Positions 1 through 9,189 of a DNA stretch of 35,932 nucleotides are shown piece after piece (position 1 is the stretch's first letter; each line of letters opens with the position of its first letter). The DNA lies in the NCBI GenBank assembly GCA_003210755.1, contig QCUL01000026.1:1-35932 (forward strand), given 5' to 3'. Below the pieces are notes generated by a model that made no database searches, was not told the origin of the DNA, and worked only from the letters and a program-made list of their open reading frames with translations. A program made the position numbers and the translations under genes. This DNA comes from Synechococcus sp. AG-679-C18. GTDB taxonomy: Bacteria > Cyanobacteriota > Cyanobacteriia > PCC-6307 > Cyanobiaceae.

Positions 1-1227
1 GATGCCAGGCAAGGACGTGCAGACAGACGAGTCCTTAGTGGAGCTGTTAACACAAACGCTAATGGTAACTTCAACGGCTTTAAATCAGGTGGCAGGTCAA
101 CAAGGCGTCGTGACGCTGCCGCTAGTACATCTGGTGCGACTACCTTCAACTACGACCTCAAGCTGTTCTTAGATACCAGCTTCACGGGTAAGGATTTGCT
201 GCGTACGGTTCTGCGTGCTGGCAACTTCGGCAAATCTGCCTTTGGTGGTGATGGCTATGTTGGCCTTGATGCCTTAGAGGTGGCTTTCCAAGAGCCAGAT
301 GGTGGTGCTGACGTCCTTGGCGTCAATCGCCTCTTCTACCAGTTCCCACTTGGTAGCAGTTTCACCGCAACCGTTGGTGGTGTTGTCCGTCAGGACGACA
401 TGCTGGCTGTATGGCCTAGTGCTTATCCAGCTGATACCGTCCTCGACTTTTTCACTTACGCCGGTTCCCCCGCGACCTACAACCTCGGATTGGGCGCTGG
501 TGGTGGTATCTGGTGGGAGTCCAACGACTTCAGCATCAGTGCTAACTATGTGAGCAACAACGGCTTTAACTCCAACCCCAATGAGGGTGGTATCGCAACA
601 AATGGTGCCGGTTCTAACGGCACCGTTCAGATTGCCTATGCCCCTGAAAATTGGGGTTTGGCTGCGGCTTACAACTACGCATCGAAGAATGCCGATAGTG
701 TTGGACAGCTGAATGGAACGCCTCTTTCTGCCGCTTTCACCGATAACGGCAACTCTTCCTCCTTTGGTCTGAGTGCCTGGTGGACTCCAGAAGAATCTGG
801 CTGGGTTCCTTCGATTAGTGCCGGTTACGGCTACAACAGCATTACTGATGGAGACGACACGCGTGTCTTCCGTTCTGCGACCACTCAGTCCTGGTATGTG
901 GGTCTTCAATGGGCCGATGCCTTCTTAAAGGGCAACACTTTAGGCATGGCCGTTGGTCAGCCTAGCTTTGTGACCGACGTTGAATATCGCAACGATTTCG
1001 GCGACAACAACAGTTTCGTTGCTGACGGTAACTACGCCTGGGAGTGGTGGTATCAGTTCCAAGTCACCGATAACATTTCAGTGACTCCTGCGATCTACTA
1101 CTTAAGCCGTCCTTACGGTGACATCACCAACGGCCAAGACCGTACATTTGGTGGCAACCGCAACAACAACAGAAACAATCAGTTCAACAACTTTGGTGGA
1201 CTTCTGAAGACCACCTTTAAGTTCTGA
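1..1227 (+). CDS. Outer-membrane porin, OprB/Som family (5' end cut off)
   Basis: The frame is open from the first base of the window to the TGA at 1225-1227, so about 408 C-terminal residues are visible and the true start lies upstream. The product is rich in Gly, Asn, Ser and aromatic residues in alternating strand-like stretches and ends in Lys-Phe (TTFKF), the usual C-terminal aromatic signal of outer-membrane beta-barrels. The stretch near position 140-230 (FNYDLKLFLDTSFTGKDLL) resembles the region after the SLH domain in cyanobacterial OprB-type 'iron uptake porins' (SomA/SomB). The SLH domain that would anchor it to peptidoglycan is expected in the missing N-terminus. It probably forms a general solute channel; substrate selectivity cannot be read from the sequence. 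A terminator-like hairpin follows, so it is likely the end of its transcript. Confidence 0.85.
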   Translation, partial: DARQGRADRRVLSGAVNTNANGNFNGFKSGGRSTRRRDAAASTSGATTFNYDLKLFLDTSFTGKDLLRTVLRAGNFGKSAFGGDGYVGLDALEVAFQEPDGGADVLGVNRLFYQFPLGSSFTATVGGVVRQDDMLAVWPSAYPADTVLDFFTYAGSPATYNLGLGAGGGIWWESNDFSISANYVSNNGFNSNPNEGGIATNGAGSNGTVQIAYAPENWGLAAAYNYASKNADSVGQLNGTPLSAAFTDNGNSSSFGLSAWWTPEESGWVPSISAGYGYNSITDGDDTRVFRSATTQSWYVGLQWADAFLKGNTLGMAVGQPSFVTDVEYRNDFGDNNSFVADGNYAWEWWYQFQVTDNISVTPAIYYLSRPYGDITNGQDRTFGGNRNNNRNNQFNNFGGLLKTTFKF

Positions 1228-1241
1228 TCGCTTGAAGGTTG

Positions 1242-1259
1242 ATCCCTGATTTCAGGGAT
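1242..1259 (+). terminator. Hairpin directly after the porin gene
   Basis: An 8-base arm (atccctga) is followed after two bases by its exact reverse complement (tcagggat), 14 bases past the porin stop. There is no U-tract after it, so it may protect the mRNA 3' end or act together with the stronger hairpin just downstream. Confidence 0.4.
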
Positions 1260-1289
1260 TGGCATCATTTGAGATTTGCTAACTCACTC

Positions 1290-1329
1290 AATCCTCTTGT
1301 TCGTCTTGTGCGTGCAGGAGGATTTTTTT
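1290..1329 (+). terminator. Probable Rho-independent terminator of the porin gene
   Basis: The arms aatcctc (1290-1296) and gaggatt (1318-1324) pair perfectly over seven bases, and the right arm runs into a T7 tract (1323-1329). The 21-base loop is long for a terminator, which lowers confidence. The position about 65 bases after the porin stop fits a strongly expressed gene. Confidence 0.5.
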
Positions 1330-1334
1330 ATGAT

Positions 1335-1363
1335 TAGTTAGTGTCTATGTGAACCGCTAACTA
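1335..1363 (+). promoter_or_regulatory. Inverted repeat upstream of cysK
   Basis: The arms tagttagtg (1335-1343) and cgctaacta (1355-1363) pair over nine positions with one G-T mismatch and an 11-base loop. It lies about 88 bases before the cysK ATG. It could be an operator for a dimeric regulator or an RNA hairpin in the leader. No known motif is recognised. The rest of 1228-1450 holds only the terminator-like hairpins. Confidence 0.3.
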
Positions 1364-1450
1364 TCGCAATCTCTCGGTAAAAATTGAACCCTGTGATTGA
1401 TTTTGCTGTGAGGATTTGATCTTTTAGGCGTCATCTGATTGGATAAAAGC

Positions 1451-2422
1451 ATGGCAATCGCATCGGATATCACTGCTTTGGTAGGTCGTACACCTTTAGT
1501 GCGTCTTAACCAGCTCCCTAAGCGCAGCGGTTGTTTGGCTGAAGTGGTGGCGAAGCTGGAAAGCTTCAATCCCACAGCTTCCGTGAAGGATCGGATCGCA
1601 GGCTCGATGGTTCAGGCTGCTGAAGAGGCCGGCACCATCTCTCCAGAGCGCACAGTGCTTGTTGAGCCCACGAGCGGAAACACAGGGATCGCTTTGGCCA
1701 TGGTCGCTGCGGCACGGGGCTACCGGTTGATCCTTACGATGCCAGACACCATGAGCACTGAGCGACGCGCCATGCTGCGGGCCTATGGGGCTGAGCTGCA
1801 GCTCACTCCAGGAAATGAAGGGATGCAGGGGGCGCTTGATTTGGCCAGAGAGCTCGTCACTGAAATCCCTGAGGCCTATCTCCTTCAGCAATTTGATAAT
1901 CCAGCAAACCCTGCGGTGCATGCAGCAACGACTGCAGAAGAGATCTGGGGTGATACGGAGGGTGCGCTCGATGCTTTGGTTGCTGGTGTCGGAACAGGTG
2001 GAACTATCACTGGCTGTGCCAGTGTTCTGAAACAGAGGAATCCTGATCTGAAAGTGTTTGCGGTAGAACCGGAAGCAAGCCCGGTTCTGGCAGGTGGTCT
2101 CCCCGGTCCCCATCGAATTCAGGGCATTGGTGCTGGTTTTGTTCCCCCTGTTTTTGACCGGCGCTTGATTGATGAAATTATTCCGGTGAGTGATCAAGAA
2201 GCGATGGAGGTTGGTCGCCGTCTGGCTAAGGAAGAAGGCCTGTTATCGGGAGTCAGTAGTGGAGCCGTTGTGGCTGCTGCGCTGCGGATTGGCCAAAGGC
2301 CTGAAATGGCTGGGAAACGGGTGGTTGTGATTCTTGCCAGCTTTGGGGAGCGTTATTTGTCTACGCCAATGTTTAGTGCTTCTTCGGCGGCTCCTCCGGC
2401 GTGGCGGGATGGTCAGCTTTGA
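1451..2422 (+). CDS. cysK: Cysteine synthase A (O-acetylserine sulfhydrylase)
   Basis: This PLP-dependent enzyme makes L-cysteine from O-acetylserine and sulfide, the last step of sulfate assimilation in the cytoplasm. The 323-residue product has the full set of family motifs: the PLP lysine in NPTASVKDR (K46), the substrate loop TSGNTG (74-79), QQFDNPAN (146-153), the phosphate-binding GTGGT (181-185) and the C-terminal SGVSSGA. Length and motif order are typical. A TTG lies 12 bases upstream in frame, but the ATG at 1451 gives the usual N-terminus. The J-domain gene that follows starts inside or against the end of this gene, so the two are probably co-transcribed. CysK and CysM are hard to separate by eye; the TSGNTG and length favour CysK. 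Confidence 0.93.
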   Translation: MAIASDITALVGRTPLVRLNQLPKRSGCLAEVVAKLESFNPTASVKDRIAGSMVQAAEEAGTISPERTVLVEPTSGNTGIALAMVAAARGYRLILTMPDTMSTERRAMLRAYGAELQLTPGNEGMQGALDLARELVTEIPEAYLLQQFDNPANPAVHAATTAEEIWGDTEGALDALVAGVGTGGTITGCASVLKQRNPDLKVFAVEPEASPVLAGGLPGPHRIQGIGAGFVPPVFDRRLIDEIIPVSDQEAMEVGRRLAKEEGLLSGVSSGAVVAAALRIGQRPEMAGKRVVVILASFGERYLSTPMFSASSAAPPAWRDGQL

Positions 2423-3144
2423 GTCACTCTCCCCAGCTTGAGGCAAGGGGTGGTGATCCTTATGTTGTGCTTGGAGTCAGCCGCAGCGCCACCACCAAAG
2501 AAATCAAGGCGGCGTATCGCCAGCTTGTGAAGAGGCATCATCCTGATGCAGGTGGTGATTCGGAACGAATTCTTGCTTTGAATGCGGCTTGGGAGGTGCT
2601 TGGTGATCGGGATCGCCGGCGAGCTTTCGATCGACAGGCATCTCCCGTGGGAGAAGAGAGAGAGGAAGCCCGTCGCCGTGGAGCCAGAAATGCGCAGGCG
2701 AGTCAGGCTGCTCGCCGGGCCGCTGGAAAGTCGGTTGCTGAGGATGAGGCTTTGAAAACCTGGTTGCAAAAGGTGTATTCACCAATTGATCGTTCGCTTG
2801 GCCAAGTGATTAATCCCTTCCCAGCCCAGCTGCGTGAGCTTTCCGCTGACCCTTATGACGACATTCTGATGGAAGCGTTTTGTCATTACTTAGAGCAAAG
2901 CCGTAGCAAGCTCAACAAGGTGAAAGACTTATTTCAATCCATTTCCACGCCTTCTTCTGCCAAGGGGTTCGGCCTGAGCCTCTACCACTGTCTGTCGGAG
3001 GTGGAGGATGCGATTGGAGAGTTAGAGCGATACACAATGGGCTACGTGGATGGATACCTCCACGACGGGCGTGAGATGTTGAGAGAAGCGAAGCAGCGAC
3101 GCAAGCGTCTTCAGGAGGAACGTCGCCGCTTGGAGATCGGTTGA
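2401..3144 (+). CDS. J-domain (DnaJ-like) protein
   Basis: The product (up to 247 residues) carries one J domain near its N-terminus, about residues 20-82, with the diagnostic HPD tripeptide at 47-49 and the DPYVVLGV and helix II-IV pattern. J domains stimulate the ATPase of Hsp70/DnaK. There is no Gly/Phe region, zinc finger or DnaJ C-terminal domain, so it is not classical DnaJ but a type III J protein with its own charged, helical C-terminal half (Arg/Glu-rich tail). The likely start is GTG 2401 or TTG 2419; both overlap the cysK 3' end. Its stop overlaps the next gene's ATG (TGATG), suggesting translational coupling. The client or partner is unknown. Confidence 0.85.
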   Translation: MAGWSALSHSPQLEARGGDPYVVLGVSRSATTKEIKAAYRQLVKRHHPDAGGDSERILALNAAWEVLGDRDRRRAFDRQASPVGEEREEARRRGARNAQASQAARRAAGKSVAEDEALKTWLQKVYSPIDRSLGQVINPFPAQLRELSADPYDDILMEAFCHYLEQSRSKLNKVKDLFQSISTPSSAKGFGLSLYHCLSEVEDAIGELERYTMGYVDGYLHDGREMLREAKQRRKRLQEERRRLEIG

Positions 3145-5231
3145 TGAGACCTTGGCAATTTCGGGTGCTGCTGACTTTCATTTGGCTGCTCTCAACCTTG
3201 ATCGACAGGCTTTGGTGGTCTCATTACGGAGGTCTCCCTGCTTGGGATCAGGCGGATTACCTCAACAGTGCTCTTGACCATGGTCGTGCACTGGGAGTTC
3301 TCCCTGGTGGCAGCTGGCAAGGATGGGTCGTTCTATTCGATCTTTCACCCAAGATTCCTCCCCTGGCCTCACTGGTCAATGGCACGGTTATGGCGGTCAC
3401 TGGTGATGCACCGGAGCAAGCCGCCTGGAGCTTGAGCCTCTGGAATGGCGTATTGGTTTTTGTTGTTGCTTCCTGGGCCCTGCAGTTGCGTCAACCATTG
3501 AGGTTGGCACGCGGATTCGCGCTGCTTTGCAGTGCTTTTGTTGCAATGGCTCCGCTTCTTCTGGAGCTTCGCACCGATTACGTACTGGAGCTTCCCCTAA
3601 CGGCAATGGTCACCTTGGCTCTGTGGCGTCTGGGCTGTTGGTGGCATCCCCTCAATGGTGGGGGTTGGAGACAGGCAGTATGGGCTGCTCTATCGGTAGC
3701 GGCAGCGTTGCTGGTGAAACAGAGCGCTTTGTTGGTGCTCATACCGGCACTTTTTTTGGTTGTGGCAAGTGCTCTTCTGGATTCTGGGAAGCACTCCGTT
3801 GTTCGTCGATGGCAGGCGCTGGTCGGCTTTGGGCTGGTGTGTGCAGCCCTGTTGCCATGGCTGAAACACAACTGGATCACCACCTTGGGCGGAACCAACC
3901 GTGCCGTGATTGAATCCGCGGCTCTGGAGGGTGATCCTGGTGTATTGAGTTTGGATGGTTGGCTTTGGTACTTCCGACTCCTCCCAGAACAGATTGGTTG
4001 GCTGTTGTTAGTGGTTGGAGGTAGTGGTGTCATTCTCTGGTTTTTGCAGCGTCGCGGTGTCAATGGAGATGAGCAGCTCTCATGGCGTTGGTTGATCCTC
4101 AGCCTGATATTGGGTTGGGTTTTCACTCACCTCAGCCCGAATAAAGACGATCGCTATATCGCGCCTTTGCTTCCCATGATCCTCATGCTGTTGGCGCGCG
4201 GCTCTTGGCAGTGGGGGCTCTGGGTCAAACAACGCTGGCCAGCTCCCTTGGCTTGGTTGCCTGGCTTGGCCTTGTTGTTTGGAGGTTTTAACACCATATG
4301 GACTGGTTGGTCGGCGCAGACGATGCGCTTGAGCCAACGCCATCAGGGTCCTTTGGACGAGATTGTGCGTCGGGCTGGGGGAGTGAATCCTCAAGCTCAG
4401 CCAGAGACTCTGATTGTGGTGCCAAGTACTCCTGATCTCAATCAACACAATGTGAGCTATTACGGTCGTCGTGAAGGCGGACAGCTTGTTGGTAGGCAAT
4501 TAGGAAGCAGTACTTCAGATGTCAAGCCTGTTCTTGAGCAGGCTAAGTGGGTGGTGTTAGCGGAAGGGGGTCAGGGCTCAGTGCGGGACAGTGCACAGAA
4601 ACTCGACGCCGCCGTTCGCAAGAGCGGAGTGTTCGTGAAAGTTCAAACCTTTCCTAGACCGCAGGGAGGGACTTATTCCCTTTGGCGCCGTGATCCAGAC
4701 AGTAAGGCCCCCGAGTTGTTTCAGGAACGATTTCCCGCCCTTGCGGCAGGACTTTCTCAAGGCCCTGCAGGTTTGGATGCAGTGTTCAGCTCCATTGCCG
4801 TTGAACACATGCTCGATGGCAATTTTCTCTATCGCAAACCACTGAAGAAGCAGGCCCTGAGAAGTCTTGCTGCTGATCCCTCAAACGAAGCAGCACTCTG
4901 GACGCTGGCTCTCCTTGGGGTTTTGGCCAATCGGCCATCAGAGGCGGCTGAGCATTTTGCGGCTCTAGAAACATTGCTCCCAGGAAATCCTTGGCCGAGT
5001 GCCTACCGAAGTGTTGTGACGCTTGCAGGCTGGAATCCTTGGGGAGCATCCGCTGTAGCTGCGGCTGCTCGGCAACAGCATGGAGATCAGCCTGTTTTGG
5101 TGGGGCTAGATGCCATCTCTGCTGTGTTGGCTGGTGCACTTTGGCGGTTGCCGGAGGCAGCGAAGTCTCTACCGCCGGCAGTGAACGCCGTGGAAAGTTC
5201 CCTGAAGAGTCAGGAACAGATCTCTAATTGA
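3144..5231 (+). CDS. PMT/ArnT-type membrane glycosyltransferase with TPR-like tail
   Basis: This 695-residue product has many hydrophobic segments across roughly residues 1-400 and a soluble C-terminal half. The first external loop carries acidic residues in AWDQADYL (D35, D38), as expected for GT-C enzymes of the protein-mannosyltransferase/ArnT group (GT39/GT83), which move a sugar from a polyprenyl-phosphate donor to protein or lipid at the outer face of the inner membrane. Donor and acceptor are unknown. The last ~150 residues look helical and Ala-rich with a TPR-like pattern ([11 protein letters not shown]), which is not part of the core family. It starts one base into the J-domain gene's stop codon and its 3' end overlaps convergent ndhO by 22 bases. 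Confidence 0.75.
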   Translation: MRPWQFRVLLTFIWLLSTLIDRLWWSHYGGLPAWDQADYLNSALDHGRALGVLPGGSWQGWVVLFDLSPKIPPLASLVNGTVMAVTGDAPEQAAWSLSLWNGVLVFVVASWALQLRQPLRLARGFALLCSAFVAMAPLLLELRTDYVLELPLTAMVTLALWRLGCWWHPLNGGGWRQAVWAALSVAAALLVKQSALLVLIPALFLVVASALLDSGKHSVVRRWQALVGFGLVCAALLPWLKHNWITTLGGTNRAVIESAALEGDPGVLSLDGWLWYFRLLPEQIGWLLLVVGGSGVILWFLQRRGVNGDEQLSWRWLILSLILGWVFTHLSPNKDDRYIAPLLPMILMLLARGSWQWGLWVKQRWPAPLAWLPGLALLFGGFNTIWTGWSAQTMRLSQRHQGPLDEIVRRAGGVNPQAQPETLIVVPSTPDLNQHNVSYYGRREGGQLVGRQLGSSTSDVKPVLEQAKWVVLAEGGQGSVRDSAQKLDAAVRKSGVFVKVQTFPRPQGGTYSLWRRDPDSKAPELFQERFPALAAGLSQGPAGLDAVFSSIAVEHMLDGNFLYRKPLKKQALRSLAADPSNEAALWTLALLGVLANRPSEAAEHFAALETLLPGNPWPSAYRSVVTLAGWNPWGASAVAAAARQQHGDQPVLVGLDAISAVLAGALWRLPEAAKSLPPAVNAVESSLKSQEQISN

Positions 5232-5467
5232 GAGAGCTTCAGCCAGACGTCGGGAACCGGACGCCTCCAGCGCACTTGGCCGTAATCCCCTTTCACAAGA
5301 AGCAGTTCTCCAGGCCCTTCAAAAATGTATTCGGGAGGTCTTGGATCACTGGCTGAAGCCTCCACGCTTCCTAAGTAAGACGAACGGTTGACTCGAACAA
5401 GAGCTCCCTTCTTGAGCGTTGCCGCTGGTTTTGGAGTCGGCTTGGGATCAGCGGATGGTTCAGCCAT
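5210..5467 (-). CDS. ndhO: NAD(P)H-quinone oxidoreductase subunit O
   Basis: NdhO is a small cyanobacterial and chloroplast-specific subunit of the thylakoid NDH-1 complex, which carries out cyclic electron flow, respiration and CO2-uptake-linked reactions. The 85-residue product has the family core [10 protein letters not shown], then [30 protein letters not shown] and a final VWLKLSQLE. The N-terminal ~18 residues are Pro/Lys-rich and variable, as usual. It stands alone on the minus strand, convergent with the glycosyltransferase gene and divergent from the antiporter gene with only 55 bases between, so its promoter must lie in that gap or within the neighbour. Confidence 0.9.
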   Translation of the reverse strand: MAEPSADPKPTPKPAATLKKGALVRVNRSSYLGSVEASASDPRPPEYIFEGPGELLLVKGDYGQVRWRRPVPDVWLKLSQLEICS

Positions 5468-5522
5468 GACGAGACGATCAATCCAAGCCAGGCTAAAACT
5501 TTCCTAATGGCAAGGCCGATGT

Positions 5523-6800
5523 TTGTCCCACTCTCTTGCCTTGTACTTGGTGGCCTTTGGAGGTCTGCTGCTTGTTTCCGTCCTTTTGGATGATCTTGCT
5601 GCTCGTATCAGGGTCCCAGGCATCCTCATGGTGCTGCTTTTGGGACTGCTCATTGAGAACCACGTTGGTGTTGCAGGAGTCAAGCAGATCCAACTGTTAA
5701 GCCTTGATCAAGCTCAACAGATCAGTCAGGTTTCCCTTGTGCTCGTGCTGTTTTTTGGCGGCCTAACGACGAATTGGACCGCGGTTCGTGGCGTGATCCG
5801 TCCCGCAGCGCGTCTGGCAACGGTTGGCGTTGTGATGACGGCAGCCCTCATTGCTCTGGCTGTATTTGGATTGACTGCTGCCACTAATAGTTCCACCACC
5901 ACCACCACAGCAACAGCAACAGCAACAGCAATTCTGCCGCGCATTTTGTTCGTAGGAGCCATGGTGGCTAGTACAGATGCCTCGGCAGTACTGGCCCTCC
6001 TAAGACCTCTGGCTGGGAGATTGCCCAAAAGTCTGATCAACTTGATTGAGTGTGAATCAGGCTTCAACGACCCTATGGCTGTTGTTCTGTCTGGACTGGC
6101 CTTAGCTCTGGCAGGTGGTGACGGAGTGGCCGCGGGAGTGTTGGTTACAGATATGGTTCGCCAGTTTTTGTTGGGAATCTTGCTTGGATTCATGGGCGGG
6201 AGCCTCACCCTTCAGCTTCTTGGAACCCGCATGAGCCTGAACCATGCCTCCATGCTGCCCGTCGTAAGCCTGGCTTTGCTGATGGTGCTTAGTGGGGGAA
6301 CGTTCTTGCTGGGAGGAAGCTCACTGCTCGCGGCCTATGTGGCAGGCCTAGTGCTTGGAAATGGTCCCAGTCTTGATCGCGCTTCACTTGCTGAGGCCCA
6401 TTCCAGTTACGCCAAAATGGCTGAACTTTTACTGTTTTTGTGCATGGGGCTTGTGGTGGCTCCTCAGGACGTCGTGAATGTTGGTGGATTGGCGTTGATT
6501 TTGTTCATGATCATGCAGCTGGTGAGATTCCTGATGGTGCATGCCTTGCTTTGGCGCACCCCTTTCACCAGCAATGAAAGGATCTTTGTGAGCTGTGCAG
6601 GATTGCGGGGTGCTGTGCCAATTGCAATGGCCATCGATGCTTGGGCTTCTGGCATCAGTTGGGGGGTATCTATGCCGCCACTTGCTCTTGCGGTGGTGCT
6701 CTATGGCCTTTTCCTTCAGGGCTTTGCACTTGTTCCATTGGCTCAACGCATGAAGCTCACCTTGCCTTCTCCTCAGCCTGATTCAGCTTCTGCTGCGTAG
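5523..6800 (+). CDS. CPA1-family Na+(K+)/H+ antiporter, NhaP-like
   Basis: The 425-residue, highly hydrophobic product should have about 12 membrane segments. It exchanges protons for Na+ or K+ across a membrane. The CPA1 ion-binding motifs are present: TDASAVLALL (151-160) and ESGFNDPMAV (178-187), the latter very close to NhaP2/CvrA. It lacks the cytosolic TrkA-C domains of NhaP2. The start is a TTG at 5523: an in-frame TAA at 5505 rules out anything longer, and no ATG fits; an AAGG lies seven bases upstream. Residues 121-137 form a Thr/Ala low-complexity stretch encoded by tandem triplets, placed in a loop between two membrane segments. The next gene starts 29 bases downstream and may be co-transcribed. 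Confidence 0.85.
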   Translation: MSHSLALYLVAFGGLLLVSVLLDDLAARIRVPGILMVLLLGLLIENHVGVAGVKQIQLLSLDQAQQISQVSLVLVLFFGGLTTNWTAVRGVIRPAARLATVGVVMTAALIALAVFGLTAATNSSTTTTTATATATAILPRILFVGAMVASTDASAVLALLRPLAGRLPKSLINLIECESGFNDPMAVVLSGLALALAGGDGVAAGVLVTDMVRQFLLGILLGFMGGSLTLQLLGTRMSLNHASMLPVVSLALLMVLSGGTFLLGGSSLLAAYVAGLVLGNGPSLDRASLAEAHSSYAKMAELLLFLCMGLVVAPQDVVNVGGLALILFMIMQLVRFLMVHALLWRTPFTSNERIFVSCAGLRGAVPIAMAIDAWASGISWGVSMPPLALAVVLYGLFLQGFALVPLAQRMKLTLPSPQPDSASAA

Positions 6801-6829
6801 CCTCTTAATCCTGATCGATTGAATACTTC

Positions 6830-7774
6830 ATGCGACTTTTGCTGATCGGATGCACCGGACTTGTTGGGCGTGCATTGATTCCCATGCTTCAAAGTTCGGG
6901 GCACGATCTCACTATCGTGAGCCGTAGATCTGCTCCAGCTGGACTTCCATCGGGCTGTCTCCAGGGACTCGAATGGGTTCAATGCAATCCAGCTGATTCG
7001 ATCAGTTGGGAGCCATCCGGTGCTCTTCAACAAGCGTTGGCTCAAGCTCAGGGGGTTGTCAACCTGGCGGGAGAACCGATCGCAGAAAAGCGTTGGACCT
7101 CGGAGCATCTTCAACTGCTTGAAGACAGTCGCTTGCTGACTACTCGCCACCTAACGAAAGCGATGGGGGAGTTGGCAAAGCCACCGAACGTGTTGGTCAA
7201 TGCCTCCGCCGTTGGGTATTACGGAACAAGCTCAAACCAGTGCTTTCAAGAATCCAGCCCTTGTGGGAGTGATGTGCTCGCTGGGCTTTGTCAACGTTGG
7301 GAGAAGGCCGCTTTGGAAAAGCCTGAGGCCACCCGCTTGGTTGTTTTACGAATTGGAATTGTTCTTGCTGCCGATGGTGGGGCACTGGGAAAAATGTTGC
7401 CGATCTTCCGCGTTGGTTTTGGTGGACCGATTGGATCGGGCCAGCAGTGGATGAGTTGGATTGAGCGCAGTGATCTTTGCCGCATGATCCTTGCCGCTGT
7501 TGAGAATGATGCTTGGTCGGGAATCGTGAATGCTGTTGCGCCCACACCCGTCACGATGGCGACTTTCTCGGCGACACTTGGCCGTTGCTTGGGGCGTCCA
7601 AGCTTGTTACCGGTGCCAGCCCCGCTGTTGAAATTACTGCTGGGGGATGGAGCACGTGTTGTGCTTGAAGGCCAACGAGTGGAGTCTGAACGTCAAGCTG
7701 CTTTGAATTTTAAATGTCATTTTTCTGAGCTTCCAGCTGCATTCGACGCTGCCACCAACTCCAAATCCCATTGA
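6830..7774 (+). CDS. TIGR01777/YfcH-family epimerase-like protein
   Basis: This is a 314-residue Rossmann-fold protein of the extended short-chain dehydrogenase type. The N-terminus shows the NAD(P)-binding pattern GCTGLVG (7-13), and VGYYGTS in the middle carries the Tyr of the active-site region. The C-terminal segment (FSATLGRCLGRPSLLPVPAPL) matches the conserved tail of the TIGR01777/YfcH family (sometimes labelled SulA homologue). No substrate is established for the family. The 3' end overlaps the convergent small membrane protein gene by 65 bases. Confidence 0.88.
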   Translation: MRLLLIGCTGLVGRALIPMLQSSGHDLTIVSRRSAPAGLPSGCLQGLEWVQCNPADSISWEPSGALQQALAQAQGVVNLAGEPIAEKRWTSEHLQLLEDSRLLTTRHLTKAMGELAKPPNVLVNASAVGYYGTSSNQCFQESSPCGSDVLAGLCQRWEKAALEKPEATRLVVLRIGIVLAADGGALGKMLPIFRVGFGGPIGSGQQWMSWIERSDLCRMILAAVENDAWSGIVNAVAPTPVTMATFSATLGRCLGRPSLLPVPAPLLKLLLGDGARVVLEGQRVESERQAALNFKCHFSELPAAFDAATNSKSH

Positions 7775-7985
7775 TCAGAGCGGCGCCCATGAGCAGGCCA
7801 ATCGCTGGGGTGAATAACGGATCCCAGAGTCGCTGAAAGAGCTGCATAGGCACCGACAGTCCTTGTCCATTGGCAATCACGGCTAGGCCAAACCAAACAG
7901 CACCGCCCAACACAAGAAAAACATCCAAGACGAGCAACCGGTCCAGCCAACGTTTCCATGAGGGTTCAAGGTCTTGTCTATCCAT
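7710..7985 (-). CDS. Small membrane protein of unknown function
   Basis: I do not recognise a named family. The 91-residue product has two clear hydrophobic segments (about 20-40 and 57-77), a basic, Trp-containing N-terminus and a charged C-terminus. Its ATG follows the stop of the LpxB-related gene directly (TGAATG), so it is translationally linked to that gene. The coding potential is supported by this coupling and by good codon use, even though 65 bases overlap the convergent YfcH-like gene. Confidence 0.65.
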   Translation of the reverse strand: MDRQDLEPSWKRWLDRLLVLDVFLVLGGAVWFGLAVIANGQGLSVPMQLFQRLWDPLFTPAIGLLMGAALINGIWSWWQRRMQLEAQKNDI

Positions 7986-9188
7986 TCAGCTGTTCAGGAG
8001 CAGTTCACTAATCACATTGGCCATTTTGTCGCCTCCGCCTTCTGGTCCTAACCGTTGCATCGCTTGTTGCCGGCAATCACGACGAAGGGCTGGGTCCCTC
8101 ACGATTCGTTCCAGCAGTTCCATCGCCATTTTGGCCGTTGCATCGAAAAGAGCTTCACTGCCTACAGGGGAATCAGCGCAGAAAACTGTTGGACCAAGCA
8201 ATCGTCGTTGGGCTTCAGCGAAACCAGCCGTGAATTGGGGTCCATTGCCGGGTAGCTGCAGGACTGGTTTGGCGATCCCCACGGCTTGTTCTGCCGCTGT
8301 GCCGGCCATACAAAGTAAGAGGTCTGAGCTGTGAAGCACAGATGAGAAGCAGTGCCGCCGTACTTGAACCTGCCGGAGGCCCTTTTCTAGCCGTGAAGGT
8401 GTTTCGCCTTGCTCAACAACAAGAGTCCAGCCAAGGACTTGTGCAATGTTATTCAGTCTGTCGTTTGTCAGATCAGCCACGAGGGCTAGGTCGATTTCCA
8501 GTTCTCCTTTGCTTCGCTGTGAAATAGGGATTTGGTCAATCACCTTCAGAAGCTGTGCCAGGTTTTGCTCAAGTTCAGGTCGACGGCTGCCTGGCAAGAG
8601 TCCCAGGCGTCTTTTGGCCTGAGCCAGGCGATTGCCATGCCTCAAGACAGAATCCATAAAAGGGTTGCCTACGAACAACACATCCCGTTTCAGTTGCTCA
8701 CTGAGATCATCTGCAGTTAGTGCATCTCGACTGAAGACTGCTTTGAATCTTCGGCTCATCAGACAGCTACCGCAAGGCCAAGGCAGTCGTAGTTGCCCTT
8801 CATAGTGACTGGAGTAAGCAACTAGATAGGTCGCTACTGGGCGGAAGCTGAGCCATGCCGCCATCACCGGGATGACATCCCCGATGACAACCACCATGTC
8901 GTAACGACCAGCGATACGCATCAGCTTCAGCAGTCGCCTTAGGAGATAGATCACCTGACCCTGGATCAGTTCAGTGAGTCGGCCGCGCAAGCTTGTGTAG
9001 CCCAGTCCTCCAGTGCTGAATTCCCTTGTGCGACAGACCAGGGGAATCTGGGCCTCGCTGTAGGGACTACCTCTCCCCACCATGGGCAACGCTTCCACGT
9101 TGTGTCCCTGCGCTTTTAGAGATTGTCCAAGCAAAGCACCCGAGAGGTCTTCGCCATGACCATTGCTCAGAAGCAGGAGCCGAGCCAC
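7986..9188 (-). CDS. Lipid-A-disaccharide synthase-related protein (TIGR03492 type)
   Basis: The 400-residue product resembles GT-B fold enzymes near LpxB but belongs to the separate cyanobacterial group labelled 'lipid-A-disaccharide synthase-related'. Visible landmarks are the N-terminal LLLSNGHGEDLSG, the central VVVIGDVIP, LFVGNPFMD, LGLLPGSRRPE (the LpxB-like PGSR motif) and CMAGTAAEQAVGIAKPVLQLPG, the nucleotide-sugar-binding side. It likely acts on a lipid at the cytoplasmic face of the inner membrane, but the substrate is unknown. The start is GTG, one base after the stop of the upstream TPR gene. It sits in a four-gene minus-strand run (Fe-S protein, TPR protein, this gene, membrane protein). 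Confidence 0.82.
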   Translation of the reverse strand: MARLLLLSNGHGEDLSGALLGQSLKAQGHNVEALPMVGRGSPYSEAQIPLVCRTREFSTGGLGYTSLRGRLTELIQGQVIYLLRRLLKLMRIAGRYDMVVVIGDVIPVMAAWLSFRPVATYLVAYSSHYEGQLRLPWPCGSCLMSRRFKAVFSRDALTADDLSEQLKRDVLFVGNPFMDSVLRHGNRLAQAKRRLGLLPGSRRPELEQNLAQLLKVIDQIPISQRSKGELEIDLALVADLTNDRLNNIAQVLGWTLVVEQGETPSRLEKGLRQVQVRRHCFSSVLHSSDLLLCMAGTAAEQAVGIAKPVLQLPGNGPQFTAGFAEAQRRLLGPTVFCADSPVGSEALFDATAKMAMELLERIVRDPALRRDCRQQAMQRLGPEGGGDKMANVISELLLNS

Positions 9189-9189
9189 C

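Noticed and set aside
274-909. A 211-residue open frame on the minus strand inside the porin gene
   Set aside because: It is a shadow of a repetitive, Gly/Asn-rich coding region; the product looks like no known protein and the plus frame is clearly real.
1496-2197. A 233-residue minus-strand frame opposite cysK
   Set aside because: cysK carries all its catalytic motifs; the opposite frame has no start context or domain.
5885-5935. Short tandem repeats as a possible CRISPR or integron site
   Set aside because: The units are three to six bases, lie inside a coding frame and have no spacers; they are a coding microsatellite.
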